32,792 nucleotides of DNA, from positions 1 to 32,792 of the forward strand of contig JALEZT010000036.1 of the NCBI GenBank assembly GCA_022772725.1, read 5' to 3'. The stretch comes from Eubacterium sp. (GTDB lineage: Bacteria > Bacillota > Clostridia > Oscillospirales > Acutalibacteraceae). Below, one piece after another: positions 8,192-16,238 of this stretch. How positions within the stretch are numbered: the first letter of the stretch is position 1; the number at the start of each line of letters is the position of its first letter. The position numbers and the translations under genes are program-made. Under the pieces are notes generated by a model that did no database searches, was not told the DNA's origin, and saw nothing but the letters and a program-made list of their open reading frames with translations.

Positions 8192-10501
8192 TTATTCGTT
8201 GAAAAATTCCTTTGCAATTCTAACGCTTTCCATTGCGTCCTTTGCATACCAATCTGCGTTTATCATTTTGGCGTAGGACGGCGTTAAAACCGCTCCGCCA
8301 ACGAAGATTTTTGCGTCTGTTTTTTCGTGAAGAAGCGCAATCGTTTTTTCCATTGCGGGAACGGTTGTTGTCATCAAAGCGGATAAGCCAACGAGCTTAA
8401 CGCCGTTTTCCTCAACAGCCCTTAAAACCTCCTCCTCGGGAACATCCTTGCCGAGGTCGATAACATCAAAGCCGTAATTATCAAGAAGCACCCTAACGAT
8501 ATTTTTGCCTATATCGTGAATATCGCCGTGAACTGTTGCAATAACTATTTTGTTTCCCGATTTCTCCTCCTGACCGCTTAATATCATTCTTTCCTTGATA
8601 ACATCAAAAGCCGCCTTTGCGCTGTCTGCGCTCATAAGAAGCTGAGGCAGGAAAATCCTGTTTTCCTCAAAGCCGGCTCCAACCTCATCAAGAGCAGGAA
8701 TTATATATCCGTTTATAACGTCAAGCGGCTCTGAATTTTCAAGAAGAGCCCTCGCGCATTGCGCCGCCTCGTCTTTAAGCCCCTTAACAATCGCGGTGTG
8801 CAGGCTGATTTCGGGAGAAGCCGTCTGCGTTTTTGTGTCTGTAACGCTTTCAATATATTCCGTGCAGTTATCGTCAAGCCCTGCAAGAGCGTTAAAGGAA
8901 TAATAGGCGTTCATCATAGCTTCCGATTTCGGATTTATAATGCCTGCCGAAAGACCGCTTTGAAGCGCAAGAGTGAAAAATACCGTGTTAATCGCGTCTC
9001 TTTTCGGCAAGCCGAAGGAAATGTTTGAAACGCCCAAAACAGTGCAAATTCCCATTTCCTCGCGTATATATTTAACCGCTTTAAGCGTTTCCCTTGCGTT
9101 GTTTTTATCGGTGCTTATCGTCATTGTTAAGGCGTCTATAATAAGATTTTTCTTTTCAATGCCGTACTGCTCAGCCGTTTTAACAATCTTTTTTGCAATC
9201 TCAATTCTGCCCTGTGCAGTTTCGGGTATTCCGCTTTCGTCAAGGCAAAGGCAAACAACAACCGCGCCGTATTTCTTGGCAAGCGGAAAAATCTCTTTCA
9301 TATTTTCTTCCTTGCCGTTAACGGAATTAAGCATTGCCTTGCCGTTATATATCCTCAGCCCTGCTTCAAGCGCAAGGGGGTCGGAGGAGTCGAGCTGAAG
9401 AGGAGTTGAAAGAACGCTTTGAAGATTATAAACCGCGCTTTTCATCATTTCGGGCTCGTCAATTTCGGGCAGACCAACATTAACATCAAGTATGTGCGCG
9501 CCTGCCTCCTTTTGCGAAACGCCCTCCTTGATAATATAATCAATATCGTTTCTGCGAAGTGCCTCCTTGAAAAGCTTTTTGCCCGTGGGGTTTATTCTTT
9601 CGCCGATAACAACGGGCTTTGTGCCGATTTCAACCGTTTCGCTGTAAGAGGAAACAAGAGTGAAATTCTTTTTTTCGGGAATGCTTGCAGGAATATCCTT
9701 GCAGGCGTTTATCATTTCTTCAATGTGCTTTGGCGTTGTGCCGCAGCAGCCGCCGAGATATGAAACGCCGAGCTCGGCGCATTTTTTCATATACATTGCA
9801 AATTCCTCGGGCGAAACATTGAAAACCGTTTTACCGTTTACACTTTCGGGAAGTCCTGCGTTAGGCTGAACGATTATGGGAAGCTCTGTCCATCTGCGTA
9901 TTTCCTCAACAAGCGCAAGCATCTGCTTCGGCCCGAGACCGCAGTTAAAGCCGATTGCATCAATGCCGAGGCCTTCAAGCATTGTAACTGCGCTTTTTAT
10001 GTCTGCGCCCGTCAGCAGTCTGCCCTTTTCGTCAAAAATCATTGTAACGAAAACAGGCAGGTTGCAGTTTTCCTTTGCCGCAAGAACAGCCGCCTTTATC
10101 TCATAAGTGTCGCTCATCGTTTCTATAAGAACAACATCTGCGCCGTCCTTGCCTGCATTAATCATCTGCGCAAAAATATCAACCGCGTCGTTAAAATCAA
10201 GGTCGCCCATAGGCTTTAAAAGCTTGCCTGTTGGGCCAATGTCAAGCGCAACCCTTTTGCCTGTGCTTTTCGCAAGGGCAACGCCTGCCTTGATAATTTC
10301 GTCTGCATTGCCGAATTTAAGCCTGTTTGCGCCAAAGGTGTTTGTTGTTATAAATTCCGAGCCTGCCTTGGCATAGGCGTTGTGAATTTCAAGCACCTTT
10401 TCTTTGTTTGTTAAATTCCAAAGCTCGGGAAGCTCTCCCGCTTCAAGCCCTGCGGATTGAAGCATTGTTCCCATGCTTCCGTCAAAAAATTTAATTCTCA
10501 T
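8192..10501 (-). CDS. metH: Cobalamin-dependent methionine synthase without reactivation domain
   Basis: A 769-aa protein with three MetH modules. First is a homocysteine-binding barrel (residues 1 to about 290) with zinc Cys in GFNCG (C187) and GGCCGTTPKH (C252, C253). Next is a pterin-binding methyltetrahydrofolate barrel starting near VVIGERINPTGKKL. Last are a cobalamin cap and B12-binding domain with DIHDIG at 660-665, where His662 is the cobalt ligand. It ends right after the B12 domain, about 400 aa short of E. coli-type MetH, because the reactivation domain is the separate gene immediately upstream. The ATG at 10501 overlaps that gene by 11 bp and is preferred over the TTG at 10507. 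It transfers methyl from methyl-THF to homocysteine via B12. Confidence 0.95.
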   Translation of the reverse strand: MRIKFFDGSMGTMLQSAGLEAGELPELWNLTNKEKVLEIHNAYAKAGSEFITTNTFGANRLKFGNADEIIKAGVALAKSTGKRVALDIGPTGKLLKPMGDLDFNDAVDIFAQMINAGKDGADVVLIETMSDTYEIKAAVLAAKENCNLPVFVTMIFDEKGRLLTGADIKSAVTMLEGLGIDAIGFNCGLGPKQMLALVEEIRRWTELPIIVQPNAGLPESVNGKTVFNVSPEEFAMYMKKCAELGVSYLGGCCGTTPKHIEEMINACKDIPASIPEKKNFTLVSSYSETVEIGTKPVVIGERINPTGKKLFKEALRRNDIDYIIKEGVSQKEAGAHILDVNVGLPEIDEPEMMKSAVYNLQSVLSTPLQLDSSDPLALEAGLRIYNGKAMLNSVNGKEENMKEIFPLAKKYGAVVVCLCLDESGIPETAQGRIEIAKKIVKTAEQYGIEKKNLIIDALTMTISTDKNNARETLKAVKYIREEMGICTVLGVSNISFGLPKRDAINTVFFTLALQSGLSAGIINPKSEAMMNAYYSFNALAGLDDNCTEYIESVTDTKTQTASPEISLHTAIVKGLKDEAAQCARALLENSEPLDVINGYIIPALDEVGAGFEENRIFLPQLLMSADSAKAAFDVIKERMILSGQEEKSGNKIVIATVHGDIHDIGKNIVRVLLDNYGFDVIDLGKDVPEEEVLRAVEENGVKLVGLSALMTTTVPAMEKTIALLHEKTDAKIFVGGAVLTPSYAKMINADWYAKDAMESVRIAKEFFNE

Positions 10502-11051
10502 AATCAATTCCCGTAAATGCCGTAACGGATTTTGTCGGTATCATCTGGCAGGTGTCCGTTAGGGTTATTCCGCATCTTTTTGTTATTTCAAGCAGTGAAA
10601 AAATCTTTTTCTGCTCGCTTATGTCAAGGTCAAAATATCCCGGAGAATATCTTTGCCGTGTTTTAGCCGAGCTTTCCTTTTCGATAATTTCCTGCACCTT
10701 ATCACATTCCTGCTCAATCATCTCGGTCAGCACCGCCTGCATTGCAACAAGCCTTGCGCTTTCTCCCGAAAAAGACCTCAAAAGTCGGTCGCTCTCTGTT
10801 CCGAGCGTAACCGCCATAACGGCAACTGCCGTGCACCCTTTCAGGTTTTCCGCAAGTCGATGGCTTTTAAAGGTGTTTGAGCCTATGATAAGCGAATCAT
10901 CGGTAACCGTGCAGTCAAATATTCTGTAAATGCTTTTCGGCTGAACGGTTTTTTCGGCAAGTGCAATTTGCTCCTCAACCATACCGAGCAGAGCTTCATC
11001 TTGAATTTTGCTGTTTGTGCGCATATAGCGCAGAATTTCCGCTCTATTCAT
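10491..11051 (-). CDS. Stand-alone methionine synthase activation-domain protein
   Basis: A 186-aa protein matching the C-terminal activation (SAM-binding, B12 reductive reactivation) domain of MetH. Key segments are RQRYSPGYFDLDISEQ (the RxxxPGY loop that contacts SAM), LTEMIEQECDKVQ in the middle, and a C-terminal MIPTKSVTAFTGI. In enterobacteria this domain is fused to MetH; in many Clostridia it is a separate polypeptide that must act in trans on the truncated MetH encoded next. It overlaps metF by 8 bp at its start and metH by 11 bp at its end, which indicates one transcript and coupled translation. Confidence 0.92.
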   Translation of the reverse strand: MNRAEILRYMRTNSKIQDEALLGMVEEQIALAEKTVQPKSIYRIFDCTVTDDSLIIGSNTFKSHRLAENLKGCTAVAVMAVTLGTESDRLLRSFSGESARLVAMQAVLTEMIEQECDKVQEIIEKESSAKTRQRYSPGYFDLDISEQKKIFSLLEITKRCGITLTDTCQMIPTKSVTAFTGIDYEN

Positions 11052-11910
11052 TAATTATTTCCGACAGACCTTTCATTATTGAGCCTGCAACATCAGGCTT
11101 GTTCATTGTGTAAATATGAATATTATTTTGGCCATTTGCCATCAAATCTATTATCTGCTCCGTTGCGTAAACTATGCCTGCCTGCTTCATTGCCTTTGGG
11201 TTGTCTCCGAAGCGTTCAATGATTTTTTCAAACTTTTTCGGGAATTTACAGCCCGAAAGCTCAACGCTTCTTTTAATTTGGTTGGCATTTGTTATCGGCA
11301 TTATGCCTGCAATTATCGGAATATCTATTCCTTTAATAAGGCAGTTTTCCTTAAATCTGAAAAACACCTCGTTGTCAAAAAACATCTGCGTTGTTAAGAA
11401 ATCAAGTCCGCAGTCAACCTTTTCTTTAAGGTGCTGAATATCCTCAACTCTGCTTGCACTGTCGGGATGAACCTCGGGGTAGCACGCACCACCTATGCAA
11501 AAGCCGCCTCTTTCTTTAATTATTTTTACAAGCTCGCAGGCGTGATGAAAATGCTGCTCATCGGGGAAAACAAAGCCCTCGGGAATGTCTCCGCGAAGCG
11601 CAAGAATATTTTCAATTCCGCTTGCCTGCCATTCGTCTAAAACGCTGTCTATCTTATCCTTTGTGGAGGTTAAGCAGGTTAAGTGCGAAAGAGCGGTAAC
11701 GCCGTTATTCTCAACCTCTCTTGCAATTTCGGTTGTAAAGCCCGCCCGTGTGCCTGCGGCGCCGTAGGTTACGCTCATAAAGGAGGGCTTGCTTTCAGCC
11801 ATTTCTCTAACCGTTTTTTTGGTGTTTTCAATTTTATCCCATTCCTTCGGCGGAAAAACCTCAAAGGAAACGGTTACCCTTCTGTTTTTTAAAATTTCCG
11901 ATATTTTCAA
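11044..11910 (-). CDS. metF: 5,10-Methylenetetrahydrofolate reductase
   Basis: A 288-aa FAD-dependent TIM barrel that reduces methylene-THF to methyl-THF, the methyl donor for the MetH encoded downstream. Landmarks are VSFEVFPPK (the conserved Glu near residue 18), MSVTYGAAGTR, LSHLTC, ILALRGD and FLTTQMFFD. The start is a TTG at 11908-11910, chosen because AGAGGA sits six bases upstream and no closer ATG preserves the conserved N-terminus. It is the first gene of the metF-activase-metH operon. No S-box, T-box or other riboswitch fold is evident in the region upstream (11911-12130), only AT-rich DNA with a weak TTGAAA-type promoter on the - strand. Confidence 0.95.
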   Translation of the reverse strand: MKISEILKNRRVTVSFEVFPPKEWDKIENTKKTVREMAESKPSFMSVTYGAAGTRAGFTTEIAREVENNGVTALSHLTCLTSTKDKIDSVLDEWQASGIENILALRGDIPEGFVFPDEQHFHHACELVKIIKERGGFCIGGACYPEVHPDSASRVEDIQHLKEKVDCGLDFLTTQMFFDNEVFFRFKENCLIKGIDIPIIAGIMPITNANQIKRSVELSGCKFPKKFEKIIERFGDNPKAMKQAGIVYATEQIIDLMANGQNNIHIYTMNKPDVAGSIMKGLSEIINE

Positions 11911-12133
11911 AATAATTCCTCTTTTCGAATTATATAATGTTTTTAATTTGCTTCTTATAAGTTTATCAAATTATCACTTTAATTTCAATAGTTAATTCAT
12001 ATTAAAAGGGTAGGAATTAATAAAAAGAGCACTCCGAAAAGCCATTTTCGTAAATTAAAAAAGAGAAAACAGATTGAAAAAATGAGAAAAAACGAGAAAA
12101 CGCAAGCAATAAGAATTTATTTTAAATTAACTA

Positions 12134-12162
12134 TTGACTTATTTTTACTCTTGTGATATTAT
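12134..12162 (+). promoter_or_regulatory. Sigma-A type promoter for rplM-rpsI
   Basis: TTGACT (12134-12139), a 17-bp spacer and TATTAT (12157-12162). The leader of about 45 nt contains a TGGAGGAAAG ribosome site. The rest of 11911-12133 is A-rich with no gene. Confidence 0.8.
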
Positions 12163-12211
12163 TATCCGGCAAGCTGAAAAGCAAAACTATTATTATTTGG
12201 AGGAAAGTTAA

Positions 12212-12640
12212 ATGTCAACATTTATGCCAAAGGCTGACGAAATCGAGCGCAAATGGTATGTGCTTGATGCAGCAGATAAGCCCCTCGGCAGAGTTGCGGC
12301 AGAGGCAGCAGTTCTTCTCAGAGGCAAGCACAAAGCTATATTCACACCAAGCGTTGATTGCGGCGATTTTGTTATTATTATAAACACAGATAAAGCCGTT
12401 CTCACAGGCGATAAGCTTAATAAAAAGCTCTATCAGCATCACACCGGTTACATCGGTAACCTCAAAGAAGTTAAGTATTCAACTCTTATGAATGAAAAGA
12501 GCGATTTTGCTATGGAGCTTGCCGTTAAGGGAATGCTTCCAAGCACAACTCAGGGCAGAAAGCAGCTCACAAGATGCCACATTTATAAGGGCGCAGACCA
12601 CAAGCACGAGGCTCAGCAGCCAACTGCTTGGGAATTCTAA
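12212..12640 (+). CDS. rplM: 50S ribosomal protein L13
   Basis: A 142-aa protein of standard L13 length. Landmarks are KWYVLDAADKPLGRVA, the LRGKHKAIFTPSVDCGD segment, VVIINTDK-like sheet (FVIIINTDKAVLTG), YQHHTGYIG and MLPSTTQGR, ending HKHEAQQPTAWEF. It binds 23S rRNA early in large-subunit assembly. It starts at an ATG with GGAGGAAAG upstream and is followed after 16 bp by rpsI, the usual pairing in bacteria. Confidence 0.98.
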   Translation: MSTFMPKADEIERKWYVLDAADKPLGRVAAEAAVLLRGKHKAIFTPSVDCGDFVIIINTDKAVLTGDKLNKKLYQHHTGYIGNLKEVKYSTLMNEKSDFAMELAVKGMLPSTTQGRKQLTRCHIYKGADHKHEAQQPTAWEF

Positions 12641-12656
12641 TAGGAGGTTATAGATT

Positions 12657-13055
12657 ATGTACGAGTCAAATCCATATTTCTACGGAACAGGCAGAAGAAA
12701 AGAGTCTGTTGCCCGTGTTCGTATCTATGCAGGTACAGGTAAGGTTACTGTTAACGACAGAGATATAGACGATTATTTCGGTCTTGATACACTCAAACTC
12801 ATCGTAAATCAGCCTCTCGTTTTAACAGACACAAAGGAAAAGTTTGATATTGTTTGCCGTGTAAACGGCGGCGGCGTTTCCGGTCAGGCAGGTGCTATCC
12901 GCCACGGTATCGCCAGAGCTCTTCTTCAATATGATGAATCACTTCGTCCCGCTCTTAAAAAGGCAGGCTTCCTCACTCGTGATCCTCGTATGAAGGAAAG
13001 AAAGAAATACGGTCTCAAAGCCGCAAGACGCGCACCGCAGTTCAGCAAACGATAA
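12657..13055 (+). CDS. rpsI: 30S ribosomal protein S9
   Basis: A 132-aa S9. It opens [15 protein letters not shown] and has [36 protein letters not shown] and the C-terminal [20 protein letters not shown] ending in QFSKR, the tail that reaches the P-site tRNA. An AGGAGG site precedes the ATG. It is co-transcribed with rplM and ends at a terminator 14 bp downstream. Confidence 0.98.
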   Translation: MYESNPYFYGTGRRKESVARVRIYAGTGKVTVNDRDIDDYFGLDTLKLIVNQPLVLTDTKEKFDIVCRVNGGGVSGQAGAIRHGIARALLQYDESLRPALKKAGFLTRDPRMKERKKYGLKAARRAPQFSKR

Positions 13056-13068
13056 TTATGTTATTACA

Positions 13069-13100
13069 AACGCTCTTGTTTTCAGGGGCGTTTTTCTTTT
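13069..13100 (+). terminator. Rho-independent terminator after rpsI
   Basis: AACGCTC (13069-13075) pairs with GGGCGTT (13086-13092, one G-T pair) and runs into TTTTCTTTTATTT. Confidence 0.8.
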
Positions 13101-13107
13101 ATTTAAG

Positions 13108-13131
13108 CGGGACGGGCAACCCGTCCCCTAC
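13108..13131 (-). repeat. Dispersed intergenic palindrome, copy 3
   Basis: A 24-nt unit, CGGGACGGGC followed by AACCCGTCCCCTAC. It has the same length, CGGG start and CCCCTAC end as the unit at 8061-8084, but a different complementary stem (GGGACGGG/CCCGTCCC). Confidence 0.7.
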
Positions 13132-13150
13132 AAACATACATTAAATTCTC

Positions 13151-13208
13151 GTAGGGCAGGGGCTTGCTCCTGCCGCAAAAACGGAGTGTCGAGGTCGCCA
13201 CTCCCTAC
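13151..13208 (+). repeat. Compound palindromic repeat A (58 bp)
   Basis: It starts GTAGGGCAGGGGC and contains two hairpins in tandem: GGCAGG/CCTGCC and GGAGTG/CACTCC, ending CTCCCTAC. The 50 bases from 13164 to 13213 are identical to 16152-16201, about 3 kb away. The 13056-13406 gap holds this element, the neighbouring palindromes, two terminators and the XRE promoter. Confidence 0.8.
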
Positions 13209-13237
13209 AAAAATATCATTTGGATTTTCCATAACTC

Positions 13238-13267
13238 GTAGGGAACACCGTCCTCGGCGTTCCTAAG
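13238..13267 (+). repeat. Dispersed intergenic palindrome, copy 4 (GTAGGGAAC type)
   Basis: It starts GTAGGGAACACCG, has the loop TCCT, and ends CGGCGTTCCTAAG, giving one mispair in a 9-bp stem. It belongs to the same family by its GTAGGG end; the opposite end is degenerate (CCTAAG instead of CCCTAC). Confidence 0.55.
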
Positions 13268-13286
13268 AATACAGACATTAAAAAAT

Positions 13287-13322
13287 GCCGCAGAAGCACA
13301 TCGCTTCTGCGGCGTTTAATGT
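13287..13322 (+). terminator. Strong terminator-like hairpin
   Basis: GCCGCAGAAGC (13287-13297) pairs perfectly with GCTTCTGCGGC (13303-13313) over a 5-nt loop and is followed by GTTTAATG and then T7. It insulates the XRE gene from upstream transcription. Confidence 0.75.
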
Positions 13323-13360
13323 TTTTTTATCCTATTTTTTCACAAATTGCGTTGTATTCG

Positions 13361-13390
13361 TTCAAATGGGTATTTCCCATTTTATATAAT
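13361..13390 (+). promoter_or_regulatory. XRE gene promoter with palindromic operator in the spacer
   Basis: TTCAAA (13361-13366), an 18-bp spacer and TATAAT (13385-13390). AAATGGG (13364-13370) and CCCATTT (13376-13382) form a perfect 7-bp inverted repeat between the hexamers, a typical place for an autoregulator to bind. Confidence 0.55.
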
Positions 13391-13406
13391 AAAAACGGAA
13401 ATCAAA

Positions 13407-13619
13407 TTGAAATTGGAAAGAATTCGTGATTTAAGAGAGGATAATGATTTAAAGCAAAAGGATTTGGCTTTATATCTTTCCGTTGACCAAAGCACATATT
13501 CCGATTATGAAAACGGCAGAATCAATATCCCCCCTGATATGCTTATAAAAATAGCCGATTATTATAATGTTTCGCTTGACAATCTTGCAGGCAGAAGCAA
13601 TAATAAAGATATAAACTAA
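13407..13619 (+). CDS. Small XRE-family helix-turn-helix regulator
   Basis: A 70-aa Cro/CI-type DNA-binding protein from a TTG start: KLERIRDLREDNDLKQKDLA, then the recognition-helix region SVDQSTYSDYENGR and the closing IKIADYYNVSLDNLAGR. It is a single HTH domain with no sensor domain. I chose the TTG at 13407 over the TTG at 13347 because the first 20 residues of the longer frame lie upstream of the -10 and match no HTH. The ribosome site is weak (ACGGA). Its stop TAA overlaps an ATG of the GH31 frame (TAATG), so it probably regulates itself and the glycosidase; that link is inference. Confidence 0.8.
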   Translation: MKLERIRDLREDNDLKQKDLALYLSVDQSTYSDYENGRINIPPDMLIKIADYYNVSLDNLAGRSNNKDIN

Positions 13620-13645
13620 TGCCGAAAAAAGCAGAGGGATTTACT

Positions 13646-15943
13646 ATGCTAAAAAAATCTTTAATCGCAAAAACAGACGCTGCTGCAAACGAAAAGCAGA
13701 TATACACAAACGCGTTTGTTCGTATAACCTATATAACCTCGCGCCTCATAAGAGTTGAGCGCGCAGACACGGCAACGGATTTGCCGAGCAAAACCGTTTG
13801 GTTTCGTAATTTTGAAGCAGGGGATATGAAGGTTACTCAAAGCGGCTCAAAAACCGTTGCCGAAACAGAGGATTGTATTTTCACAATTAAAAAGTATAAG
13901 CCTTACAGCGTGTATTTTAAAGACACGGGAAAAACCGAAATCTTTTCACGGCAGAAGAATCTTAAAGGCACAAGGCGCACTCTTGATATGACCTACGGCA
14001 AGGTGTCCTTAGAGGACGGTATTATTACCGAAAAGGGCGCATATTTGCTTGACGACAGCAAAACGATGCTTATTGATGAAAACGGAATGTTTGCTCCGCG
14101 CAGAGCGGGCGCAAGCGATTATTATGCGTTTGCTTACGGAAAAAATTACCGTGAAACAATTAATGCTTTTTATAAAATCAGCTCGCCCGTGCCGATTATT
14201 CCGCGCTTTGCGCTCGGCGTTTGGTGGAGCAGATACCACGCCTACACCCAGCAGGAATACCTTGATTTAATGCAAAGATTTGCCGATGAGGATATACCGC
14301 TCACAGTTGCAACGGTTGATATGGATTGGCACTGGGTTAAGGATATAGATAAAAAATTCGGTGTTAAATACGGCGGCTGGACGGGATATTCCTGGAACAC
14401 GGAGCTTTTCCCCGATTATAAGGAATTTTTAAGAAGGCTCAAGGAGCAGAATTTACATATAACGCTCAATCTTCATCCGGCCGACGGCATTCATTCCTAT
14501 GAGGATATGTATTCCGATATGGCAAAGGCGCTCGGCGAAAATCCCGAGGAAAAGAAAACTGTTGAGTTTAAATGCTCAAGCCCTGAATTTTGGAATGCGT
14601 ATTTTGATATTCTTCATAAGCCGTATGAAAAGGACGGCGTTGATTTTTGGTGGATAGATTGGCAGCAGGGCAAAAAAAGCGATGCTGAGGGGCTTGATCC
14701 GCTTGAAGCGCTTAATCATTATCATTATCTTGATAATGCCGAAAACGGAGAAATTCCGCTCATTCTTTCAAGATATGCAGGCCTCGGCTCACACCGCTAT
14801 CCGCTTGGCTTTTCGGGAGACACGGCGATTAATTGGAGGGTGCTTGATTTTCAGCCGTATTTCACGGCAAACGCCGCAAACGCGGCTTACGGCTGGTGGA
14901 GCCACGATATAGGCGGTCATCATCAGGGTTACAGAGATGACGATTTGTATATGCGCTGGCTTGAATTCGGCGTTTTCTCTCCGATAATGAGGCTTCATTC
15001 AACGGCAATGGAATTTCTCGGCAAGGAGCCGTGGAAGTATAAAGCGGATATTTATCATTTTGCAAAGGAATGGCTTCGCCTGCGCCACCGCCTTATTCCG
15101 TATATTTTCACTATGGACCACAGAGCGCACACAGACGGCATTGCCCTTTGCGAGCCTATGTATTATTCATATCCCGAAAACAAAAATGCTTATAATGTTA
15201 AAAATCAGTATATGTTCGGAAGTGAGCTTATGGTTTGCCCCATAACCTCTCCTCAGCACAGGGATATCAATAAGGGAAGCGTTGAGGCGTGGATACCCGA
15301 GGGCAGATGGGTTGATATTTTCACGGGTCAGGCATATTCGGGCGAGCAGAGAATAGCTCTTTTCAGAGATATAAACACAATCCCCGTCCTTGCAAGAGAG
15401 GGAGCAATCATTCCTCTTTCGGCTGATGAGGGCAACACCTGCGAAAACCCCGAAAGCCTTGAAATATGGGCGTTTACGGGCAACGGCAGCTTCTGCCTTA
15501 TTGAAGATAACGGCAAAACGAATTGCGAGGAGCATAAGGCACTGACGGAGTTTAATATCGCCTTTGACGGCTCAAAGCTAACCTTTACCGTTAATAAAGC
15601 AGAGGGCGATTTATCTGTTGTTCCGCAGAAAAGAAATTATAAAATTCTTGTTAAAGACGCTGTTAAAAACGGCAAAATGCTCGTGCTTGAAATCAACGGC
15701 GCAGATATAAACGAAGCGCATACGGCTTGTGCCGAAAATGTCAGCAGGGCAGAGAAGCAGGCGCCGTTTGACGCGGTTGTTGATATTTTCTCGCGCTGGC
15801 AGGAAAAAACAAGCACAAAATACTTTGCATATAAGCCATTTGAGAATAAAAAAACAGAGGAGGAAATCAGCCGTGCGCTGAAAAAAGCCTCTCTTCCCGA
15901 TACCGTGCGCGGCGTCTTGGAGGAATATCTCTCACAAGAATAA
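13646..15943 (+). CDS. Glycoside hydrolase family 31 (alpha-glucosidase / alpha-xylosidase type)
   Basis: A 765-aa GH31 enzyme with an N-terminal beta-sandwich, then a TIM barrel beginning near FALGVWWSRYHAY. The nucleophile is Asp338 in FWWIDWQQG and the acid/base is Asp392 in SGDTAINW. SHDIGGH, FGVFSPIMRLHS and a beta C-terminal region (WIPEGRWVDIFTGQ) follow. There is no signal peptide, so it acts on imported oligosaccharides; exact specificity cannot be read off. A GAGGGA site precedes the ATG at 13646; the alternative ATG at 13619 (9 codons longer) overlaps the XRE stop but has no ribosome site. The gene ends in a strong terminator. No transporter is adjacent. Confidence 0.92.
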   Translation: MLKKSLIAKTDAAANEKQIYTNAFVRITYITSRLIRVERADTATDLPSKTVWFRNFEAGDMKVTQSGSKTVAETEDCIFTIKKYKPYSVYFKDTGKTEIFSRQKNLKGTRRTLDMTYGKVSLEDGIITEKGAYLLDDSKTMLIDENGMFAPRRAGASDYYAFAYGKNYRETINAFYKISSPVPIIPRFALGVWWSRYHAYTQQEYLDLMQRFADEDIPLTVATVDMDWHWVKDIDKKFGVKYGGWTGYSWNTELFPDYKEFLRRLKEQNLHITLNLHPADGIHSYEDMYSDMAKALGENPEEKKTVEFKCSSPEFWNAYFDILHKPYEKDGVDFWWIDWQQGKKSDAEGLDPLEALNHYHYLDNAENGEIPLILSRYAGLGSHRYPLGFSGDTAINWRVLDFQPYFTANAANAAYGWWSHDIGGHHQGYRDDDLYMRWLEFGVFSPIMRLHSTAMEFLGKEPWKYKADIYHFAKEWLRLRHRLIPYIFTMDHRAHTDGIALCEPMYYSYPENKNAYNVKNQYMFGSELMVCPITSPQHRDINKGSVEAWIPEGRWVDIFTGQAYSGEQRIALFRDINTIPVLAREGAIIPLSADEGNTCENPESLEIWAFTGNGSFCLIEDNGKTNCEEHKALTEFNIAFDGSKLTFTVNKAEGDLSVVPQKRNYKILVKDAVKNGKMLVLEINGADINEAHTACAENVSRAEKQAPFDAVVDIFSRWQEKTSTKYFAYKPFENKKTEEEISRALKKASLPDTVRGVLEEYLSQE

Positions 15944-15959
15944 TTATATAGGGTAACAG

Positions 15960-15996
15960 AAAAAATCCGAAGCACCCTTTGCGCTTCGGATTTTTT
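15960..15996 (+). terminator. Bidirectional terminator between GH31 and the DUF2804 gene
   Basis: AAAAAATCCGAAGC (15960-15973) is the exact reverse complement of GCTTCGGATTTTTT (15983-15996), with a 9-nt loop. It has A6 and T6 flanks, so it can work for both convergent transcripts. Confidence 0.92.
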
Positions 15997-16027
15997 CTTG
16001 TGTAAAATTTGCGTTTTGATTTAACAT

Positions 16028-16051
16028 GTCGGCGTGGAAACCGACCCCTAC
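16028..16051 (-). repeat. Dispersed intergenic palindrome, copy 5
   Basis: GTCGG (16028-16032) pairs with CCGAC, followed by CCCTAC. It is 24 nt long with the family CCCCTAC end, and its stem is shorter than in copies 1-3. Confidence 0.55.
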
Positions 16052-16078
16052 GAAATATCTTTCGGTTTTGCAAATCCC

Positions 16079-16196
16079 GTAGGGCAGGGGTTATTCCCCT
16101 GTTAGGGGAAATGTCTGCGAAGCAGACAAAAGGGTCTGCCGAATCGCAGATTTGCTCCTGCCGCAAAAACGGAGTGTCGAGGTCGCCACTCCCTAC
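16079..16196 (+). repeat. Compound palindromic repeat B (118 bp) with nested hairpins
   Basis: It starts GTAGGGCAGGGG and ends with the same 50 bases as repeat A (16152-16201 equals 13164-13213), but about 60 bases are inserted in the loop of the first hairpin. The insert holds three further palindromes: TTCCCCT/AGGGGAA, GTCTGC/GCAGAC and TCTGC/GCAGA. The 15944-16238 gap contains this element, copy 5 and the terminator only. Confidence 0.8.
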
Positions 16197-16238
16197 AAAA
16201 AAATTCCATTGAGGCTTTAATATTCCCTGTTTCCGCAA

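Noticed and set aside
11911-12130. SAM or cobalamin riboswitch before metF
   Set aside because: The stretch is A/T-rich with no conserved riboswitch cores I can see on the - strand.
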